From Grimontia sedimenti (GTDB taxonomy: Bacteria; Pseudomonadota; Gammaproteobacteria; Enterobacterales; Vibrionaceae), in contig NZ_JAALDL010000022.1 in assembly GCF_011045095.1 (NCBI RefSeq), forward strand, positions 1 to 64,000: DNA of 64,000 nt. The letters run 5' to 3'. The position numbers and the translations under genes were made by a program. The notes under the pieces were generated by a model. It was not told where the DNA came from. It was given only the letters and a program-made list of their open reading frames with translations, and made no database searches. Each line of letters begins with the position of its first letter. Positions within the stretch are counted from its first letter, which is position 1. Below are positions 59,428 to 64,000 of this stretch, in pieces.

Positions 59428-61383
59428 TTATTCCTGCAGCTCAGGACGCTCTTTGTATTGCTCTAGCGATTCTGGGTTATCCAGCGCGCTGAGCTGAGCG
59501 ACCGCGCGGCCATGAACCACATCGCGAACGGCCAGTTCGGCGAGTTTTCCTGATTTGGTACGCGGAATGTCTGTGATAGGAATAATTTTTGCTGGCACAT
59601 GGCGCGGTGTACAACTGGTGCGGATAGTGTTGCGAATTTTGCGTTCCAGATTGTCGTTGAGGTCGACACCCGGCTTGAGTTTTACAAATAGTACTACGCG
59701 GACATCCTTCATCCAGTCCTGCCCAATTACGACAGAATCGAGTACTTCATCAAGCTGATTCACATGACGGTAAATCTCAGCGGTACCGATGCGTACGCCC
59801 CCTGGGTTCAGGATTGCGTCTGAGCGTCCAAAGAACACCATACCGCCTTCGTGGGTGAGCTCGACATAATCACCGTGGAACCAGATATCTTCAATCTTGT
59901 CCCAGTAAGCTTTGTGGTAACGGGTGCCGTCGTTGTCATTCCAGAATCCGACCGGCTGGTTGGGGAAGCTGTTGCAACATACCAGCTCACCTTTTTCCCC
60001 CTGAACTGGAATCCCTTCATTGTTGAAGACTTCGACATCCAGCCCCAGTCCCCGAACCTGGCTTTGGCCGCGGTAAACGGGGGATATCGGGCTGCCGAGC
60101 ACGAAGCAACCACAGATGTCTGTGCCACCTGCGATAGAGCTCAGTTGTAGATCCTGTTTGACGTGGCTGTAGACCCAGTCGAACTGCTCAGGTGCCAGTA
60201 CTGAGCCTGTTGAGCAAAGTGCGCGGAGCGACGAAAGATTATGCTCGTCCATTGGGCTGTATTCTTGCTTTTCCAACGCTTCGAGGTATTTGGCGGACGT
60301 GCCGAAAAGCGTCACTTTTTGTGCATCGGTTAAACGCCAGAGTACGCCAGCATCAGGATAAAACGGCGAGCCATCAAACAGCACCAGCGTCGCGCCACTC
60401 AAAAGGCCACTGGCGAGCCAGTTCCACATCATCCAGCCGCAGGTCGTGAAGTAGAAAACCTTGTCGCCGCATTTCACGTCAGAATGGAGTTGGTGCTCTT
60501 TGAGGTGGTTGAGCAACATGCCGCCCACACTGTGGATGATGCACTTTGGTTTGCCTGTGGTGCCGGAGGAGTAAAGCACATACATCGGGTCGTTAAAGCC
60601 GATGCGGGTAAACGTCAGTGGCTCAGCCGGTTTGGAAACAATTGCTTTCCAGCAGGTTTCATCGCTGTTGGGCGCAGTGCCGCCCACATACGGGATCACC
60701 ACCATGTGGGTGATGTTTTCCACGCCTTCACGCACGGCGCGCGCTTTGGTTAGGTTATCGTGGGTTTTGCCGTTGTAGTGGTAAGCATCGGTGGTGAACA
60801 GCACTTTGGGTTGAGTCTGACCGAAACGGTCGAGCACGCTATCGATACCAAAATCCGGCGAGGTCGAGGTCCAAATTGCTCCAAGGGACGACGTCGCCAG
60901 CATGGCGACCATAGTTTCTGCGATGTTTGGCAGATACCCTGCCACCACATCACCTTTTTCCACACCGCACTCTTTCAGATAGGCCGCGATACAGCTTACC
61001 TGACGTTCAAGATCTGCCCATGACAAACGAACGGCGGATTCGTCTTCGCCAGAAAACACGATGGCATCTTTTTCGGGCATATCTTTCACCCATTGCATCA
61101 CATTTTCAGCAAAGTTGACTTCAGCATCCGGGAACCAGATGCTGTTTTTATTCGGGTCATTTTCCGGGCGGCTGATAACACGCTCTCCGCGTTCACCGAC
61201 CACGCTCGCAAAGGTCCATAGTGTTTCCCAAAACGCGTCACTGTGTTTGACCGACCAGTCATAAAGCTGGTCGTAGTTGGTCAGACTTAGCGCGTACTGT
61301 CTGTTGACCTCATTGATAAAGTCAGTGAGGTTAGCATTGGCGATACGCGATGCGCTGGGTCGCCAAAGAGGCTGCTCTGACAT
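59428..61383 (-). CDS. Acetoacetyl-CoA synthetase
   Basis: This enzyme activates acetoacetate to acetoacetyl-CoA with ATP. The 651-residue product is an AMP-forming ligase with YSSGTTGKPKCIIHSVGG near 275-292, the acetoacetate-ligase-type SSIAGGTDICGCF, and the C-terminal lysine motif PRTKSGKLAELAVRDVVHG. The N-terminal LWRPSASRIANANLTDFINEVN is typical of this subfamily. It lies eight bases after maiA in the tyrosine breakdown operon, whose last step releases acetoacetate, so the substrate fits the context. Confidence 0.92.
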   Translation of the reverse strand: MSEQPLWRPSASRIANANLTDFINEVNRQYALSLTNYDQLYDWSVKHSDAFWETLWTFASVVGERGERVISRPENDPNKNSIWFPDAEVNFAENVMQWVKDMPEKDAIVFSGEDESAVRLSWADLERQVSCIAAYLKECGVEKGDVVAGYLPNIAETMVAMLATSSLGAIWTSTSPDFGIDSVLDRFGQTQPKVLFTTDAYHYNGKTHDNLTKARAVREGVENITHMVVIPYVGGTAPNSDETCWKAIVSKPAEPLTFTRIGFNDPMYVLYSSGTTGKPKCIIHSVGGMLLNHLKEHQLHSDVKCGDKVFYFTTCGWMMWNWLASGLLSGATLVLFDGSPFYPDAGVLWRLTDAQKVTLFGTSAKYLEALEKQEYSPMDEHNLSSLRALCSTGSVLAPEQFDWVYSHVKQDLQLSSIAGGTDICGCFVLGSPISPVYRGQSQVRGLGLDVEVFNNEGIPVQGEKGELVCCNSFPNQPVGFWNDNDGTRYHKAYWDKIEDIWFHGDYVELTHEGGMVFFGRSDAILNPGGVRIGTAEIYRHVNQLDEVLDSVVIGQDWMKDVRVVLFVKLKPGVDLNDNLERKIRNTIRTSCTPRHVPAKIIPITDIPRTKSGKLAELAVRDVVHGRAVAQLSALDNPESLEQYKERPELQE

Positions 61384-61391
61384 GCTGTCTC

Positions 61392-62012
61392 CTAAACATT
61401 GTCTGGGTGCGCTTGCTCAAAGGCGGGTAACCCTTGGCAGCGCTGTTCTATTTCTTTCAGTGTCGGGTAAGGAGTCAGATCGAGTGAAAACCGGCGGGCG
61501 TTAAACAGTTGAGGAACCAGACAAATATCAGCAAGGGTGGGAATGTCGTCACAGCAGAAAGCCGTTTGTGTTCTTTCCACTTTTTTTTCGACCGCCGCTA
61601 ATCCTGCTTTCAGCCAATGCAGATACCAGTCCAGTTTTTCTTCCTCACTGTGGCCCATGGGGCCGGTGAGGTGTTTGAGTACCCGAAGGTTGTTGAGCGG
61701 ATGGATGTCGCAGGCAATGTCGAGCGCAAGGGCACGGCATTTCGTCCGGGCTGCATGGTCGGCAGGCAACAGCGAAGGAGAAGGGTAAACTTCCTCCAGA
61801 TATTCAATGATAGCCAGCGACTGGGTCAGAACCTGACCGTTATCAACCAGTGTCGGCACCAGCCCGGTAGGGTTCAGGGCCAGATAATTGTCGCCACGCT
61901 GATCGCCGTCCAGCAAAGAGACGGCCTGTGATTGATAATTCAGCCCCTTGAGATTCAGCGCAATGCGAACACGGTATGACGCCGAGGATTTACTGTAGTC
62001 ATAAAGCTTCAC
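61392..62012 (-). CDS. maiA: Maleylacetoacetate isomerase
   Basis: MaiA is a zeta-class glutathione transferase that isomerises maleylacetoacetate to fumarylacetoacetate using glutathione. The 206-residue product has the catalytic signature SSASYRVRIALNLKGL near residues 9-24 and the glutathione-binding LNPTGLVPTLVDNGQVLTQSLAIIEYLEE. The C-terminal helical domain includes the conserved ALDIACDIHPLNNLRVL. It sits between the fumarylacetoacetase gene and the acetoacetyl-CoA synthetase gene in the operon. Confidence 0.95.
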   Translation of the reverse strand: MKLYDYSKSSASYRVRIALNLKGLNYQSQAVSLLDGDQRGDNYLALNPTGLVPTLVDNGQVLTQSLAIIEYLEEVYPSPSLLPADHAARTKCRALALDIACDIHPLNNLRVLKHLTGPMGHSEEEKLDWYLHWLKAGLAAVEKKVERTQTAFCCDDIPTLADICLVPQLFNARRFSLDLTPYPTLKEIEQRCQGLPAFEQAHPDNV

Positions 62013-62030
62013 TGCGTGCGTTCCCTTTGA

Positions 62031-63011
62031 TTACCTATACGGGACAACTTCCTGATCAATCTTGCCAAAGATTGAACGACCTTCCTTGTCATGCATCTCG
62101 ATACTGACCTTATCACCATAGAGTAGAAACGGCGTTTTCGGTGACCCAAGATCCAGAATTTCCAACATTCGTCTCTCTGCAATGCAACAGGAACCCTTTG
62201 ATCGATCAAGGTTTGATACCGTTCCTGACCCAATAATGGTGCCAGCGCCTAAATGGCGACTTTTGGCTGCGTGGGCAACGAGTTCTGCAAAATCAAACGT
62301 CATGTCCACGCCCGCATTGGGGGCGCCGAATTGTTCGCCATTGAGGAAGACTTCCAGTGGCAGATGCACTTTGTTTTCCTGCCAGCTTTCACCCAGCTCA
62401 TCAGGTGTCACTGCCACCGGAGAGAATGAAGAGGCTGGTTTGGATTGGAAGAAACCAAAACCTTTGGCAAGCTCACTCGGGATCAGGTTTCGAAGCGAGA
62501 CGTCATTCACCAGCATCAGCAGTTTGATGTGGCTACCCGCCTTTTCACTGGGCGTCGCCATGGCGACATCATCAGTGATCACGGCGACTTCGGCTTCGAA
62601 ATCACAGCCCCAGGCTTCATCGCAAAGCTCAATGTTTTCGCGCGGGCCGATAAATTTGTCAGAAACACCCTGATACATCAAAGGATCAGTCCAGAAGCTT
62701 TCCGGCATGTCTGCGCCGCGGGCTTTACGCACCAGCTCGACATGGTTCACGTAAGCGCTGCCGTCCGCCCACTGGAATGCGCGTGGTAAAGGAGATTCGC
62801 AATCAGCGGGATTAAAAGGGAAGCGTTCGCCAACATTATTGTCATTCAAAGCGTCATAACGAGCCTGTAAAAGCGGCGAGAGGGTATCCCACTCATCCAG
62901 TGCATCCTGTAGGGTGAGTGCAATATCAGAAGCGTCTACTGCCTGAGTCAGATCGCGTGAGACCAGGATGAGTTTTCCGTCTCGGCGGTGTTTTAGGGAA
63001 GCCAGTTTCAT
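62031..63011 (-). CDS. Fumarylacetoacetate hydrolase family protein
   Basis: This is most likely the fumarylacetoacetase that splits fumarylacetoacetate to fumarate and acetoacetate. I start at the second of two ATGs (63011), which has better spacing from AAGGAG, giving 326 residues. Metal-site and fold motifs include WGCDFEAEVAVITDDVA near 136-152, LMLVNDVSLRNLIPSEL, and GAGTIIGSGTVSN. It is the shorter bacterial FAH type, not the 420-residue animal-like type. Operon position gives the specific function. Confidence 0.9.
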   Translation of the reverse strand: MKLASLKHRRDGKLILVSRDLTQAVDASDIALTLQDALDEWDTLSPLLQARYDALNDNNVGERFPFNPADCESPLPRAFQWADGSAYVNHVELVRKARGADMPESFWTDPLMYQGVSDKFIGPRENIELCDEAWGCDFEAEVAVITDDVAMATPSEKAGSHIKLLMLVNDVSLRNLIPSELAKGFGFFQSKPASSFSPVAVTPDELGESWQENKVHLPLEVFLNGEQFGAPNAGVDMTFDFAELVAHAAKSRHLGAGTIIGSGTVSNLDRSKGSCCIAERRMLEILDLGSPKTPFLLYGDKVSIEMHDKEGRSIFGKIDQEVVPYR

Positions 63012-63040
63012 CATCTACTCCTTAATCTAATGTCTGCGAT

Positions 63041-64000
63041 CTATTCGCTACGGGGCGGCGTGCGCCAGGACAGGACGTAATCATCGAGTTCAGTTTGTTT
63101 CGCTGCCTCGCCCAAATCGAGCGGCATGCGGGTATCAATCATCACCGCCACTTCATCAGTTTCTTTCTTCGCAGCTTTGGCTCCGGCAGCAAATGCCTTT
63201 GGATGTGGGCCATGGGGGAAGCCGCAAGGATGAACCGTCACCATGCCGGGGTGAATGTTGTCTCGGCTGAAGAACTCGCCTTTGTGATAGAAGATGACTT
63301 CATCATAGTCATCATTGTTGTGATAGAAGGGCACCTTGAGCGCGCCGGGGTCGGACTCAATTGGGCGCGGCACAAAAGTACAAATCACAAAGCCATTGGC
63401 GACAAAGGTGGTGTGCGCTGAAGGCGGAAGATGATAGCGGTGACTCATCAGCGGTCGTATATCACGCCAGTTTAGCCGGAATACGGTGAGGTTCCCCTTC
63501 CAGCCAACTGCATCAAGTGGGTTAAATGGGTAGGTAATGCGGTTTATCGCATTACGGGATTTCAGGTACACCTGCCACGATTTTTCGTCTTGTTGCTGAG
63601 CAATAAAAGCATCATCGATCTTGGCATATTCCAGCACTGCCGGATCAAACACAGCATGATCGCCAACGATTCCACGCTCTGCTGTCATATAAGACCCATG
63701 AGTGGCTTCGATCATTAGCACAGTAACGGCAGAGTCAGGCTCAATACGCCAATTGGTGGAGCGCGGTAAGATAAGGTAATCACCATCGCGAAAGCGCAGG
63801 TGGCCGTAATCACAGAAAAGTGAGCCAGAACCTTCGTGGATAAACAGGCACTCGTCACCGTCACCATTTCGTACCAGATACTCCATTGCTGTGTCGCAGC
63901 GCCAGATCCTGACTTTCACATTGGCATTGGAGAGCAAAAGTGGTGCAGTCAGCGGGTTCTCACCAATATCTTCGACCTTATTGGTATCAAACGCATGAGG
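63041..64000 (-). CDS. hmgA: Homogentisate 1,2-dioxygenase, 3' part (5' end outside window)
   Basis: HmgA opens the ring of homogentisate with oxygen and non-haem iron. The visible part is 319 codons, and the frame remains open to the window edge (KVEDIGENPLTAPLLLSNANVKV), so the gene begins beyond 64000. Residues for the iron site are likely His and Glu around FYHNNDDYDEVIFYHKGEF and the following HPCGFPHGPHP. An in-frame TTG at 63937 is internal and not the start. It is the first visible gene of the hmgA-FAH-maiA-acetoacetyl-CoA synthetase operon. Confidence 0.95.
   Translation of the reverse strand, partial: PHAFDTNKVEDIGENPLTAPLLLSNANVKVRIWRCDTAMEYLVRNGDGDECLFIHEGSGSLFCDYGHLRFRDGDYLILPRSTNWRIEPDSAVTVLMIEATHGSYMTAERGIVGDHAVFDPAVLEYAKIDDAFIAQQQDEKSWQVYLKSRNAINRITYPFNPLDAVGWKGNLTVFRLNWRDIRPLMSHRYHLPPSAHTTFVANGFVICTFVPRPIESDPGALKVPFYHNNDDYDEVIFYHKGEFFSRDNIHPGMVTVHPCGFPHGPHPKAFAAGAKAAKKETDEVAVMIDTRMPLDLGEAAKQTELDDYVLSWRTPPRSE

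Overview
The window is gamma-proteobacterial chromosome and looks like the larger chromosome of a Vibrionaceae species. The evidence is the gene order tuf-secE-nusG-rplKAJL-rpoBC, then hemE, yjaG, hupA, purD/purH, zntR, fis-dusB-prmA-panF-yhdT-accC-accB-aroQ, then acs with a CrbS-type sensor, and close protein matches throughout. The aco operon and moderate GC would suit the Grimontia/Enterovibrio/Photobacterium side of the family, but the species is not fixed by what I can see. I recognise no insertion sequence, prophage, integron, CRISPR array, rRNA or tRNA.

Region 1 (1-12.4 kb) is the translation/transcription core: the end of tuf, secE-nusG, the L11-L1-L10-L7/L12 ribosomal protein genes with their leader controls, and rpoB-rpoC. 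A seven-copy GAGAAGC repeat follows the rpoC terminator. Region 2 (12.5-14 kb) holds rsd (anti-sigma70) and nudC (RNA decapping/NADH pyrophosphatase).

Region 3 (14-20.4 kb) is an acetoin catabolism unit, acoX-acoA-acoB-acoC, divergent from the sigma54 activator gene acoR. The intergenic space holds a good -24/-12 promoter and two GTGTGGCGTTC boxes exactly 30 bp apart. Region 4 (20.5-31.4 kb) is housekeeping: hemE, a uracil-DNA glycosylase family gene, a 2-hydroxyacid dehydrogenase gene, yjaG, a CNNM/CBS membrane protein gene, hupA, a frameshifted DUF1481 lipoprotein gene, purH-purD with a PurR box, zntR, tpx and ppnP. Region 5 (31.5-38.2 kb) is prmA, dusB-fis, yhdT-panF and aroQ-accB-accC, all on the minus strand.

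Region 6 (38.7-53.4 kb) is an acetate assimilation and sensing cluster. It contains a cytochrome b561, acs (acetyl-CoA synthetase), an exonuclease, a cNMP/CBS/DUF294 protein, an MFS carrier, a CrbS-like hybrid kinase with a symporter domain, two uncharacterised small proteins, the acetate symporter actP with its DUF4212 partner, a MarC family protein and a CrbR-like LuxR-type response regulator. Acetate uptake, activation, sensor and regulator therefore lie within 15 kb, and acs and the actP operon share upstream sequence words.

Region 7 (53.5-59.4 kb) is dsbD, dcuA, aspA and fxsA. Region 8 (59.4-64 kb) is a tyrosine/homogentisate breakdown operon: hmgA (cut by the window end), a fumarylacetoacetase gene, maiA and acetoacetyl-CoA synthetase, which together take homogentisate to fumarate and acetoacetyl-CoA.

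No wholly novel system is evident. The points most worth a second look are the acoR/acoX control region, the acs/actP shared promoter words, the two uncharacterised proteins beside crbS, the DUF1481 frameshift, the 188-bp-spaced repeat pair after hemE, and two TTG starts that change usual gene boundaries.
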